A stretch of DNA of 64,000 bases. Origin: Streptomyces sp. TLI_053 (GTDB lineage Bacteria; Actinomycetota; Actinomycetes; Streptomycetales; Streptomycetaceae). Each line of letters opens with the position of its first letter. Within the stretch, counting starts at the first letter, position 1. Under the pieces are notes generated by a model. It was not told the DNA's origin. It saw nothing but the letters and a program-made list of their open reading frames with translations, and did not search any database. Below, piece after piece: positions 1 through 8,026 of this stretch. Both the position numbers and the translations under genes were made by a program. The stretch is from contig NZ_LT629775.1 of the NCBI RefSeq assembly GCF_900105395.1, positions 6,351,501 to 6,415,500 on the forward strand, written 5' to 3'.

Positions 1-212
1 TCGACGGCTCCGACCAACGCGTCGAGCGCCTGCTCGGTGATGACCCGCTTGCCGTTCAGCCAGCGTTCCCAGGACGCCCGGCTGTAGTGGGTCCGGGCGG
101 CCAGCTCGGAGAGCGAGAGTCCGGTGGCGTCCTTGACGGCCCGCAGCTCCTCCGTGAGGCGCCTGGCAGGGTCGGACAGGTCGTCGGGCAGCTGCTTCCA
201 GGCGGAACCCAT
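1..212 (-). CDS. XRE-family helix-turn-helix regulator (C-terminus cut by window edge)
   Basis: The first 70 residues of a minus-strand gene can be read from an ATG at 212; the rest lies off the left edge. After a short leader (MGSAWKQLPDDLSDPARR) comes an XRE-type helix-turn-helix: residues about 20-62 contain LSLSELAARTHYSRASWERW and then LNGKRVI. This is the usual start of Streptomyces XRE regulators, which often carry long sensory or membrane C-terminal parts that cannot be seen here. A DNA-binding role is inferred from the HTH only. Several GAGAC/GTCTC palindromes lie upstream and could be its operators. Confidence 0.75.
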   Translation of the reverse strand, partial: MGSAWKQLPDDLSDPARRLTEELRAVKDATGLSLSELAARTHYSRASWERWLNGKRVITEQALDALVGAV

Positions 213-334
213 GCGGTCTCTTCCAAACGTACGAGGCGGGCGGGCGGGCGGTGCTGGAACCGGTCCGGGCCCCGGTGAGGTGTCCGCGTCTCAACCCTCG
301 ACGGCCCGGTGTCCCAAGACCCAGGTCCTGGCTC

Positions 335-356
335 TGAGACGGACGGAAGTGTCTCA
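335..356. promoter_or_regulatory. GAGAC-type inverted repeat upstream of the XRE gene
   Basis: TGAGAC and GTCTCA face each other across 10 nt, 120-145 nt upstream of the XRE regulator start. A second related palindrome, GAGACAGTCTC, lies at 497-507. The recurrence of the same half-site in one intergenic region suggests operator sequence, possibly for the adjacent regulator. The protein that binds is unknown. Confidence 0.35.
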
Positions 357-538
357 CAACACCGGGAGACGCTCGAACATTCATATGGCGGTCGGGCATT
401 GTTCTTTCCGCCGGGACGGTCCGCCACCCCGGTCCCACTGCCCGGGTGCCGTCCCCTACGGCCCTGGTGCCGTCGTTCCCTGACCCCCACCGGTCCGAGA
501 CAGTCTCACGGGGGGATACTGCCCCGGACCGCAGGGAA

Positions 539-590
539 GCACGGTGGGAAGGGCGTCTCCGACTTTCTCGAGCGGCCCTTCCCACCGTGC
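539..590 (-). terminator. Strong hairpin downstream of glutamate decarboxylase
   Basis: Two perfect 16-nt arms (539-554 and 575-590, GCACGGTGGGAAGGGC and its complement) enclose a 20-nt loop. The hairpin lies about 170 nt beyond the decarboxylase stop on the minus strand and probably terminates that transcript. There is no U tract, as is common in high-GC actinobacteria. The rest of the gap 213-758 holds no convincing gene, only a short GGCCCGTCCCACC-type degenerate tandem repeat around 650-720. Confidence 0.55.
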
Positions 591-758
591 CCACGACCCC
601 GAGCGCCCGCTTCCGGCGGTTCCCGCCGGTCCGCCCGCCCTTCCGCCGTCCCGTCGGCCTGTCCCACGGTCGGTCCCACCGGCCCACCGGCCCGTCCCAC
701 CGGCCCGTCCGCCCGCCCCGCCGGGAGACGCCCGCCGGGGAAGCCTCCGCCGCGGGAC

Positions 759-2165
759 TCAGTGGTGGAAGGCCGTCGTGGTGGGAATGCCGAGCTCCTT
801 GAGCGGGACCGGCTGGCTGCGCAGCTCGGGCAGCAGCCGTTCCAGGTCCGCGAGCAGCAGGTCGGCGAGGTCGCGGGAGAACCCGTTGCGGCAGACCACC
901 CGCAGGACCGCGAGGTCCTCCCGGTTAGCCGGGAAGGTGTACGCGGGCACCTGCCAGCCCCGTTCGCGCAGCCGCCGCGAAACGTCGAACACGTCGAACG
1001 GCACCTCGTCCGTGGTGGTGAACGCGAACACCGGCAGCTCGTCGCCCCGGGTGATCAGCCGGAAGCCGTCGAGGCGCTCGATCTCCCCGGACAGGTATCC
1101 GGCCACCTCCCGGCAGACGCCCTGGACGGCCCGGAAGCCGGCCCGGCCCAGCCGCAGGAAGGTGTAGTACTGCGCGACCACCTCGGCCCCGGGCCGGGAG
1201 AAGTTCAGCGCGAAGGTCGGCATCTCGCCGCCCAGGTAGTTGACCCGGAACACCAGTTCCTCGGGCAGCGCCTCGTGGTCCCGCCAGAGCGCCCAGCCGA
1301 CGCCCGGGTAGACCAGTCCGTACTTGTGGCCGGAGGTGTTGATGGAGGCGACCCGGGGCAGCCGGAAGTCCCAGGCCAGGTCCTCGTCCAGGAACGGCGC
1401 GACCATGGCGCCGGAGGCGCCGTCCACGTGCACCGGCACGTCCAGGCCGGTGCGCCGCTGGAGGTCGTCGAGCGCGGCGCAGATCGCCGCCACCGGCTCG
1501 TAGGAGCCGTCGAAGGTCGAGCCGAGCACGGCGACCACGCCGATGGTGTTCTCGTCGCAGAGCCCCACCGCCTGCTCGGGGCCGAGGTGGAAGCGCTCGC
1601 CGTCCATCGGCGCAGTGCGGGCCTCGACCTCCCAGAAGGTGCAGAACTTCTCCCAGCAGACCTGCACATTGACGCCCATCACCAGGTTGGGCCGGGCACC
1701 GGCGGCGTAGCGCTCGGCGTTGCGGGCCATCCAGCGGCGCTTGAGCGCGAGTCCGGCCAGCATGCAGGCCTCGCTGGAGCCGGTGGTGGAGCAGCCGACG
1801 GCGGCGTCCGGGTCCGGGGCGTTCCACAGGTGGGCGAGGATCGACACGCAGCGCCGCTCCAGTTCGGCGGTCTGCGGGTACTCGTCCTTGTCGATCATGT
1901 TCTTGTCGAGGCACTCGGTCATCAGCCGGGTGGCCTGGACCTCCATCGAGGTGGTGACGAAGGTCGCCAGGTTGAGCCGTGCGTTGCCGTCCAGCAGCAG
2001 CTCGTCGTGGATCAGCTGGTAGGCCGTGTCGGCCGGGACCGGGCCGTCGGAGAGCCGGTGCAGCGGGGGCGACAGCGCCATCCCGCCGAGCGGGTCGGCG
2101 GCGGTGCCGACGAACGGTCCGACGGTCAGCCGGCGGTCGTCACCGGCGCCCTTGTGCAGTGCCAT
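759..2165 (-). CDS. gadB: Glutamate decarboxylase (PLP-dependent, group II)
   Basis: The 468-residue protein converts L-glutamate to GABA and CO2 in the cytoplasm, consuming a proton. Its length matches bacterial GadA/GadB (466). Group II decarboxylase motifs are present: the substrate/PLP region GCSTTGSSEA, the PLP-ring Asp in VHVDGASGAM and the Schiff-base lysine in SGHKYG (about residue 280). The final FHH resembles the C-terminal His-containing tail used for pH control in enteric GadB; that parallel is an inference. The ATG at 2165 gives MALHKGAGDD, with a GGAAGGG stretch a little far upstream. No antiporter (gadC) is adjacent, so GABA export or an acid-resistance pair cannot be assumed. 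Confidence 0.93.
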   Translation of the reverse strand: MALHKGAGDDRRLTVGPFVGTAADPLGGMALSPPLHRLSDGPVPADTAYQLIHDELLLDGNARLNLATFVTTSMEVQATRLMTECLDKNMIDKDEYPQTAELERRCVSILAHLWNAPDPDAAVGCSTTGSSEACMLAGLALKRRWMARNAERYAAGARPNLVMGVNVQVCWEKFCTFWEVEARTAPMDGERFHLGPEQAVGLCDENTIGVVAVLGSTFDGSYEPVAAICAALDDLQRRTGLDVPVHVDGASGAMVAPFLDEDLAWDFRLPRVASINTSGHKYGLVYPGVGWALWRDHEALPEELVFRVNYLGGEMPTFALNFSRPGAEVVAQYYTFLRLGRAGFRAVQGVCREVAGYLSGEIERLDGFRLITRGDELPVFAFTTTDEVPFDVFDVSRRLRERGWQVPAYTFPANREDLAVLRVVCRNGFSRDLADLLLADLERLLPELRSQPVPLKELGIPTTTAFHH

Positions 2166-2314
2166 CGCGAATCCGCCGCCCTTCCGTCCGGTGGCCGGGA
2201 TCGCTCTCCACGCTGCCACCGGTCGCCGGGTGCCGCATCCGCTGCGGGGCGGTCCGCGAGGCCGGGACACCCCGCCCCGGTACCCCCGCCCCGGTACCCC
2301 CGGCCCCGGCGCTC

Positions 2315-3748
2315 TCAGCCGGCCGTCTCGGGGTGGATCTGCTCGCGCGCGGCCCGGTACTGCTGGCGGACGGCGGAACCGACCGCCGGGTCGTGGTCGG
2401 CGTCCGGGGCGACGGTGACGGCCCCCGGCAGCTCCCAGCGCGGCGGCTCGGGCGTCCCGGCCAGCGCCCAGGCCGCCTGCCGGGCCGCGCCGCGGGCCGC
2501 GTGCGCGCCCGGCGGCGGGACGACCACCGGGACGCCGAACAGCTGCGGCGCGACGTGCCGCACCGCCGCCAGCCGTCCGGCGGCGCCGAGCAGGAAGACC
2601 CGGTTCACCTCGACGCCGCGGGCGCGCAGCACGTCCAGGGCGTCCGCGCTGTTGCAGAGCATGCCCTCGACGGCGGCCCGGGCCAGGTGCTGCGGGGACA
2701 TCGACTCGGCCCGCAGGCCGGTCAGGGTGCCGGCCGCGTGCGGCAGCGCGGGCGTCCGCTCGCCGTCCAGGTAGGGGAGCAGCACCAGCCCGTACGCGCC
2801 GGGGGAGGACTGCATCGCGAGGTCGCTGAGACCCTCCAGGTCGCGGCCGAGCAGGGCCGCGGTGGACCGCAGCACCTGGGCGGCGTTCAGGGTGGCGACC
2901 ATCGGCAGGTGGCGGCCGGTGGCGTCGGCGAACGAGGAGACCAGCCCGGTGGCGTCCACCACGGCCTGCTCGTGCACCGCGAAGATCGTCCCGGAGCTGC
3001 CGAGCGAGACCACCGCGTCCCCGGGGCCGAGGCCGAGGCCGAGCGCGGCGGCCATGTTGTCCCCGGTGCCGGCCGAGATCAGCAGGCCCTCGGGGGTGTG
3101 GCCGGCGGGTTCGGCGGGGCCGAGCACGTCCGGCAGCTTCAGCTGGTGGCCCAGGGCCAGTTCGACCAGGTCCTGGCGGTACTCGGCGGTGATCGGGGAC
3201 CAGTAGCCGGTGCCGGAGGCGTCGCCCCGGTCGGTGGTGCGGCGCCTGGGGTGGCCGAGCAGCTGCCAGACCAGCCAGTCGTGCGGGAGCAGCACCTCGG
3301 CGACCCGCCGGGCGTTGGCCGGCTCGAACTCGGCGAGCCAGCGCAGCTTGGCGACGGTGTACGTGGGGCCGGGGACGGCGCCGATCGCCGCGGTCCAGGC
3401 CGCGGGGCCGCCCAGCTCGTCCACCAGGGCCGCGGCGGCGCCGCCGGCGCGCGGATCGTGCCACAGGATCGCCGGCCGGACCAGCACGCCGCCGGCGTCC
3501 AGACCGATCATGCCGTGCTGCTGCGCGCTGACGCCGATCGCCCGGACGCCCTCCAGCAGGCCGCCGGCCGCCGCGTCGCCGAGGGAGTGCAGCCAGAGCT
3601 GCGGATCGGCCTCGCCGGGGCGGGTGTCCGGGTCCTCCGGTGCGGGGTGCTCGGCCTTGCCGGAACGCAGGACGGCGCCGGTTGCGGAGTCGCACGCGAC
3701 GATCCTGGTGCGACCGGTGGAGCTGTCTATCCCCGCGACGATGGCCAT
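2315..3748 (-). CDS. xylB: Xylulokinase-like FGGY carbohydrate kinase
   Basis: This 477-residue FGGY-family sugar kinase is predicted to phosphorylate D-xylulose with ATP for entry into the pentose phosphate pathway. Evidence: the N-terminal phosphate-binding GIDSSTGRTRIVACD, the QQHGMIGLDAGG and RPAILWHDPR motifs typical of xylulokinases, the sugar-binding ISAGTGDNMAAALGLG region, and GAAGRLAAVRHVAPQLF near the C-terminus. I chose the ATG at 3748 (MAIVAGIDSS) because family members begin directly with this strand; another in-frame ATG lies four codons upstream. No xylose isomerase or ABC sugar transporter is next to it, so another ketose or polyol is possible. A nested inverted repeat lies just upstream. 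Confidence 0.85.
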   Translation of the reverse strand: MAIVAGIDSSTGRTRIVACDSATGAVLRSGKAEHPAPEDPDTRPGEADPQLWLHSLGDAAAGGLLEGVRAIGVSAQQHGMIGLDAGGVLVRPAILWHDPRAGGAAAALVDELGGPAAWTAAIGAVPGPTYTVAKLRWLAEFEPANARRVAEVLLPHDWLVWQLLGHPRRRTTDRGDASGTGYWSPITAEYRQDLVELALGHQLKLPDVLGPAEPAGHTPEGLLISAGTGDNMAAALGLGLGPGDAVVSLGSSGTIFAVHEQAVVDATGLVSSFADATGRHLPMVATLNAAQVLRSTAALLGRDLEGLSDLAMQSSPGAYGLVLLPYLDGERTPALPHAAGTLTGLRAESMSPQHLARAAVEGMLCNSADALDVLRARGVEVNRVFLLGAAGRLAAVRHVAPQLFGVPVVVPPPGAHAARGAARQAAWALAGTPEPPRWELPGAVTVAPDADHDPAVGSAVRQQYRAAREQIHPETAG

Positions 3749-3766
3749 AGTCGAGATCATGCCTCA

Positions 3767-3832
3767 GCGGGCGTCCGGACGCGGCCCGGCCGGGCAAGTT
3801 TTGCCCGTTCGGTACCGCGTCCGGACGCCCGC
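3767..3832. promoter_or_regulatory. Nested perfect inverted repeat upstream of the FGGY kinase
   Basis: Perfect 18-nt arms at 3767-3784 and 3815-3832 (GCGGGCGTCCGGACGCGG and complement) enclose an inner palindrome CGGGCAAGTTTTGCCCG at 3791-3807. The arms are themselves palindromic around GTCCGGAC. The site lies 19 nt upstream of the kinase start and about 95 nt past the YtxH-like gene, so it could be an operator of the kinase, a terminator of the upstream gene, or both. Confidence 0.5.
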
Positions 3833-3927
3833 TCGCGGCCGGGCGCCACCGGGGTGCCGCCCGGCTCCCCGGACCCGCCCCGGCACGGCGGTCGGGGCGG
3901 GTCCGGGGCGGGTGCCGGGCAGGACGG

Positions 3928-4221
3928 TCAGGGGCGGAAGGTGCCCCAGGCGTCGTCCTCGGCCTTCGGCCGGTTGAAGTACGGCACCCGGTCGGTGACC
4001 GCGTTGGGCAGCCGGTCGCCGACCTTGTCGGCCACGGCCCCGGCGGCCTTCCCGGCGACCGCGCCGGCCTGCTGGCGGGCCTTGTCCGTCGCGCCCTGGA
4101 CCTTGGGGTTCTGGGCGACCTGCCGGGTGACCCTGGCGATCTGCTCGTACCGCTGGCGACCGGCCCGCGTGCCGAGTACGTAGCCCGCTGCGAGTCCGAC
4201 GCCGAACGACAGCTTCCACAT
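3928..4221 (-). CDS. YtxH-like small membrane-associated protein
   Basis: A 97-residue protein begins with a short hydrophobic glycine-rich segment (KLSFGVGLAAGYVLGTRAG) followed by RQRYEQI, a signature of actinobacterial YtxH-like proteins. The remainder is an Ala/Lys-rich amphipathic region (about residues 25-75) and a soluble tail ending DDAWGTFRP. I chose the ATG giving MWKLSFG because the family starts here; AGGAGAGG lies about 13 nt upstream, and an alternative in-frame ATG adds ten residues. Function is unknown; YtxH proteins are loosely linked to general stress. It lies head-on to the tRNA-Asn genes. Confidence 0.7.
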   Translation of the reverse strand: MWKLSFGVGLAAGYVLGTRAGRQRYEQIARVTRQVAQNPKVQGATDKARQQAGAVAGKAAGAVADKVGDRLPNAVTDRVPYFNRPKAEDDAWGTFRP

Positions 4222-4465
4222 GGTCGGATTCCACCCTCTCCTGGCGGCCATTGCCGCGTTGCCCTACCCGTCTGTCGGGACGGTGAACCGTCGGTGACCC
4301 CAGCATCCACGGACGGGGCCCGGAGCGCGCGGGGAGCGCGCCCTGCGGACCGGCCGGTGGCGGCCGGGGAAAGCGATTGGCGGACCACCCCCCGAGTGCG
4401 CTAATGTATGTCCCGCAGCGAGCGCCGAGGAGCCCGGGAGACCGGGGGCCGAAGCGGAAGCTCGA

Positions 4466-4538
4466 TCCCCCATAGCTCAATTGGCAGAGCAGCCGACTGT
4501 TAATCGGCAGGTTATTGGTTCGAGTCCAATTGGGGGAG
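4466..4538 (+). tRNA. tRNA-Asn(GTT), copy 1
   Basis: A 73-nt cloverleaf: acceptor TCCCCCA pairs with TGGGGGA plus discriminator G. The anticodon stem-loop CCGACTGTTAATCGG places GTT at positions 34-36, and the T arm is TTGGTTCGAGTCCAA. CCA is not encoded. A second near-identical gene follows 60 nt downstream. Confidence 0.96.
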
Positions 4539-4598
4539 CCGAGGTGTTGGCCCTCCGGGTCCATCACCCGTACGTGGTACGGCTGTTGCGTACCGCGA

Positions 4599-4671
4599 TC
4601 CCGCATAGCTCAATTGGCAGAGCAGCCGACTGTTAATCGGCAGGTTATTGGTTCGAGTCCAATTGCGGGAG
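4599..4671 (+). tRNA. tRNA-Asn(GTT), copy 2
   Basis: Identical to copy 1 except for one acceptor base pair (TCCCGCA/TGCGGGA instead of TCCCCCA/TGGGGGA), a compensated double change that keeps pairing. The anticodon is GTT. The two genes probably share one transcript ending at the hairpin 33 nt downstream. Confidence 0.96.
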
Positions 4672-4703
4672 CTGCGCCGGGTCCGCCCGGTGACTGCTCA
4701 GAG

Positions 4704-4735
4704 CGAAGGCCCCTCGGTAGACCGGGGGGCCTTCG
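4704..4735 (+). terminator. Terminator of the tRNA-Asn pair
   Basis: The hairpin CGAAGGCCCC...GGGGGGCCTTCG lies 33 nt after the second tRNA-Asn and is followed by TGTTG. It fits a Rho-independent terminator for the tRNA transcript and may also act on the converging protease gene. Confidence 0.7.
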
Positions 4736-4847
4736 TGTTGCCCGGGCCCGCCCGGGTCCCCCGCTCCGCCGGACTCCGGCTCCCCGCCGCGGCCCCGGTT
4801 CCCGGTTCCGGTGCCGGCCCCCGCGGGTCGGCCTTCGGCGGACCTGC

Positions 4848-5594
4848 TCAGGCGAGGGCCTGCTGGTACAGCTCGGAGACCCGCTCGTCGAAGGTGACGC
4901 TGTACGAGGTCTCCGGCGTCGCGCCGCCCTCCTGGTAGCCGCCGATCACCCCGATCACCCGGCCGTTGGTGGTCAGCCACGGGCTGCCGCTGGTGCCGTC
5001 GGTGTAGCCGCCGCAGTCGAACCGCTCCTGGGTCGGGCTCTGCGAGGCGGTCAGGCCCGAGCAGGTGATCGGCTCGTCCCGCTCGTTGGGGTAGCCGGTG
5101 ACCGAGACGGCCAGGCCGAAGCCCTGGTCGGTGCCGAGCGGGTTGCCGCCGACGGCGTCCTCCACCTGGCGGCCGTTCACCGGCCGCACGGTGACGAACG
5201 CCACGTCGTACTCGGGATCGTCGTCGGTCTCCCAGTGCGGATCGACGGTGACCGACTCCACCGGCCAACTCCCGTAGGGTGAATACCCGTTGCGATAGCC
5301 GGGAGTGAACACCAGCCCGTCCAGCAGGCCGATCCGGCGGCTCTGCACGCAGTGCGCGGCGGTGACCAGCAGATTGCGCCGAGGGCTCCTCACCACGCTC
5401 GCCGTGCACGCCCTGGGGCCCTCCGGGGTGTGCACGGACAGGGTGCCGATCCGGTCCCAGGCGGGGTTCGGCGGCGCGACCGAGGCCGTCCGGCCCTCCT
5501 CGCCCCCGCCGCAGGCGATGGCGGCGGCCAGCAGCAGGGCCGACAGGGCGAGCGTCCTGGCCGCGCGCGCGGGTCGAACCGGGCGGGAGGGCAT
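4848..5594 (-). CDS. Secreted trypsin-like serine protease, probable lipoprotein
   Basis: The 248-residue protein starts with an Arg-rich n-region and hydrophobic stretch ending in the lipobox-like LAAAIAC (Cys about 28), so it is probably exported and lipid-anchored. The mature part is a chymotrypsin-fold protease with all three catalytic residues: His in LVTAAHC, Asp in YDVAFV and Ser in GTSGSPW. The V8-like architecture suggests a glutamyl-endopeptidase type, but specificity cannot be read. The ATG at 5594 has GGAG five nt upstream; an earlier in-frame ATG would disrupt the signal peptide. Its 3' end faces the tRNA-Asn terminator. Confidence 0.85.
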   Translation of the reverse strand: MPSRPVRPARAARTLALSALLLAAAIACGGGEEGRTASVAPPNPAWDRIGTLSVHTPEGPRACTASVVRSPRRNLLVTAAHCVQSRRIGLLDGLVFTPGYRNGYSPYGSWPVESVTVDPHWETDDDPEYDVAFVTVRPVNGRQVEDAVGGNPLGTDQGFGLAVSVTGYPNERDEPITCSGLTASQSPTQERFDCGGYTDGTSGSPWLTTNGRVIGVIGGYQEGGATPETSYSVTFDERVSELYQQALA

Positions 5595-5880
5595 CGGTGC
5601 TCCGTCTGGTCCTCGGGGGCGGTCGCCGCCGGTCATGCGTCCGCCGTTCGAGAGCAAGATCTATCAGGCCGGGCCCGGCCGCGCCACTGCCGCCGCCCGA
5701 CTCCCGACCCCCCGTCACCCGGCCCCGCCGGAGCGTCGACCGGGGTCGGCCGCCCCCGGTGCGCACCCGTGTGCGCCCCCGGCGCGCACCACGGGTGATC
5801 GACCGGCTATGCTGCCCGGGACGGCCTTTCGGGGCCGTCTGCTGCTGCCGCGACCGGCCTGCCGTCGCGCGCTGCGAACC

Positions 5881-5954
<74 letters not shown>

Positions 5955-6117
5955 CCTCTCACGCCCGCGCGAGCGGCCCCCGGCTGGGAAAACCCTAGGG
6001 GATCAAGCCCGCCCGCACGCCACGACGCGCCGGAATTCACCCGCTCGTGGGCATCGCCCGGCCGTCCCGCCACCCCCTCCGTCCGAGGCGTGGTTCCCGG
6101 ACGCCCTTCCCCGGTCC

Positions 6118-6178
6118 ACCGATCGGTTGATCCCCCCTCCACCGCGCCCGCCCGCCGCCGGGACCGTTCGGTCGATCC
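6118..6178. promoter_or_regulatory. Two direct 16-bp repeats upstream of the ABC operon
   Basis: ACCGATCGGTTGATCC (6118-6133) and ACCGTTCGGTCGATCC (6163-6178) differ at two positions and are 45 bp apart start to start, about four helical turns. They lie 80-140 nt upstream of the ABC ATPase start and may be paired binding sites for a regulator, plausibly the response regulator encoded in the same operon. Confidence 0.4.
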
Positions 6179-6257
6179 GCCGGCGGGGCCCCGCGCGGGA
6201 GGCTCGGAGCAGGCCGGGAACACGGCCGGCCGAGCGGAACGAGGGGGGAGCGGCACC

Positions 6258-7160
6258 ATGGCCGTGATCGAGGTGGCGGGGCTGAGCAAGGCGTACGGGC
6301 GGAGGCAGGTGCTGGAGGAGGTCTCGTTCCGGGTGGAGCGGGGCGAGGTGTTCGGCCTGATCGGACCCAACGGCGCGGGCAAGACCACCGCCGTGGAGTG
6401 CTGCGAGGGCCTGCGCCGGGCCGACGCCGGAACGGTCCGGGTCCTCGGCCTGGACCCGGTCCGGGACGCCCGCCGGCTGCGGCCCCGGATCGGCGTCCAG
6501 CTCCAGCAGGCCCAGCTGCAGGGGGCGCTGCGGGTCGGTGAGGCGCTGGAGCTGTACGCCGGGCTCTACCCGGCCCCCCGGGACCCGCGGGAGCTGCTGG
6601 ACGAGTGGGGGCTCGCCGACCGGAGCCGGACCCCCTTCGACAAGCTCTCCGGCGGCGAGCGCCAGCGGCTGTTCGTCGCGCTCGCGCTGATCGGCGACCC
6701 CGAGGTGGTGTTCCTGGACGAGCTGACCACCGCGCTCGACCCGCAGGGCCGCCGCGACACCTGGGAGCTGGTCCGCCGGATCCGCGACAACGGCGTGACG
6801 GTGGTGCTGGTCTCGCACTTCATGGACGAGGTCGAGGCGCTGTGCGACCGTGCCGCGGTGCTCGACGGCGGGCGGATCGTCGCCGCCGGCACCCCCGCCG
6901 AGCTGGTCGCCCGTTCCGGGGCCGGCGGCACGCTCGGCTTCCGTCCCTCCGTGCCGCTGGACCCGGCCCGGCTGGCGGCCCTGCCCGGGGTGACCTCGGT
7001 GGAGGAGCGGGGCGGCCGGATCGAGGTCACCGGCACCGGGGACTTCGCCGACCGGGTCACCGGGCTGCTGGCCCGCGAGGGGATCGTCGTCACCGGGCTG
7101 CGGATCCGCGAGCACGGCCTGGACGAGGCCTACCTGGCGCTCACCCGGCACGAGTCCTGA
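6258..7160 (+). CDS. ABC transporter ATP-binding protein (DrrA/CcmA type)
   Basis: A 300-residue cytoplasmic ATPase of an ABC-2 exporter. Motifs: Walker A GPNGAGKTT (about residue 36), signature LSGGERQRLFVAL, Walker B VVFLDE and H-loop SHFMDEVE. The catalytic sequence FLDELTTALDPQ carries ELTTAL where EPTTGL is usual. A C-terminal region of about 80 residues resembles the accessory domain of drug or antibiotic exporters of the DrrA class. The ATG has GGGGGGAG seven nt upstream. It is the first gene of an operon with permease, sensor kinase and regulator, so export is probably induced through that two-component pair. Confidence 0.92.
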   Translation: MAVIEVAGLSKAYGRRQVLEEVSFRVERGEVFGLIGPNGAGKTTAVECCEGLRRADAGTVRVLGLDPVRDARRLRPRIGVQLQQAQLQGALRVGEALELYAGLYPAPRDPRELLDEWGLADRSRTPFDKLSGGERQRLFVALALIGDPEVVFLDELTTALDPQGRRDTWELVRRIRDNGVTVVLVSHFMDEVEALCDRAAVLDGGRIVAAGTPAELVARSGAGGTLGFRPSVPLDPARLAALPGVTSVEERGGRIEVTGTGDFADRVTGLLAREGIVVTGLRIREHGLDEAYLALTRHES

Positions 7161-7276
7161 CCGTACGAGGCCCGCGCCCGACGGCGCCCGCGCCCGACGG
7201 CGTCCGACGGCGTCCGCGCCGCACCGCTCCCGGGCCGGGAGCCGCCACCACCACCGCACCCGAGGGGACCACCACC

Positions 7277-8026
7277 GTGAACCGCACCGCCCACGCCGTC
7301 CGCAGCCTGGCCGTCGCCGAGACCCGGCTGTTCCTGCGCGACCCGATGACCGCCTTCTTCACCCTGCTCTTCCCGGTCGCCCTGTTCGGCGTCCTGGGTT
7401 CCGTCCCGGCCCTGCGCAAGGCCTCGCCGGGCGCACACGGCCTGAGCACGGTCCAGCTGTACGCGCCGATCCTGGCCGTCCTGGCGCTGATGATGCTCGG
7501 CCTCAACGGCCTGCCCTCGCTGCTGGCCACCTACCGCGAGCGCGGCGTGCTGCGCCGGATGTCGGCGAGCCCGGTGCGCCCGGCGCTGCTGTTCGGGGCG
7601 CTGCTGCCGCTGTACCTGGGCATCGCCACCGTCTCGATGCTGCTGGTGACGGCGCTCGCACCGGTGCTCGGGGTGGGGCTGCCGCGGCGGCCGGCGGCCT
7701 TCGCGCTGGCCTTCCTGCTCGCCGCCGCCGCGATGCTCTCGGTCGGCCTGCTGCTCGCCGCGGTCGTCCCGTCCGCGAAGGCCGGCAACGCGGTCGGCGC
7801 GCTGGCGCTCTTCCCGATGATGTTCTTCTCCGGACTCTGGCTGCCCCGCGAGTTCGCGCCCGCGGTGCTGAACCGGATCGGCGACCTCACCCCCGGCGGG
7901 GCCGCCGCGCAGGCCCTGCAGGACTCCTGGGACGGCCGCTTCCCGCACGTCGTGTCCCTGCTCACACTCGCCGCGTACGCCCTGCTCGCCGGTGCCGCGG
8001 CTGCCAGGCTGTTCCGGTGGGAATGA
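7277..8026 (+). CDS. ABC-2 type permease
   Basis: A 249-residue integral membrane protein with six predicted helices (about residues 26-46, 62-84, 104-130, 140-163, 168-190 and 225-245) and the ABC-2 feature of a soluble loop between helices 2 and 3 (YRERGVLRRMSASPV). It should form the channel partner of the preceding ATPase. The GTG start has GAGGGG about nine nt upstream. Its last codons overlap the kinase start (ATGA), indicating translational coupling. The substrate is unknown; a lipophilic antibiotic or peptide is typical of such pairs. Confidence 0.9.
   Translation: MNRTAHAVRSLAVAETRLFLRDPMTAFFTLLFPVALFGVLGSVPALRKASPGAHGLSTVQLYAPILAVLALMMLGLNGLPSLLATYRERGVLRRMSASPVRPALLFGALLPLYLGIATVSMLLVTALAPVLGVGLPRRPAAFALAFLLAAAAMLSVGLLLAAVVPSAKAGNAVGALALFPMMFFSGLWLPREFAPAVLNRIGDLTPGGAAAQALQDSWDGRFPHVVSLLTLAAYALLAGAAAARLFRWE

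Noticed and set aside
759-4388. A 1209-residue open frame spanning decarboxylase and beyond
   Set aside because: Only the part from 2165 down is the decarboxylase. The rest is the out-of-frame shadow of the FGGY kinase gene, with Arg/Pro-rich sequence typical of GC-skewed shadows.
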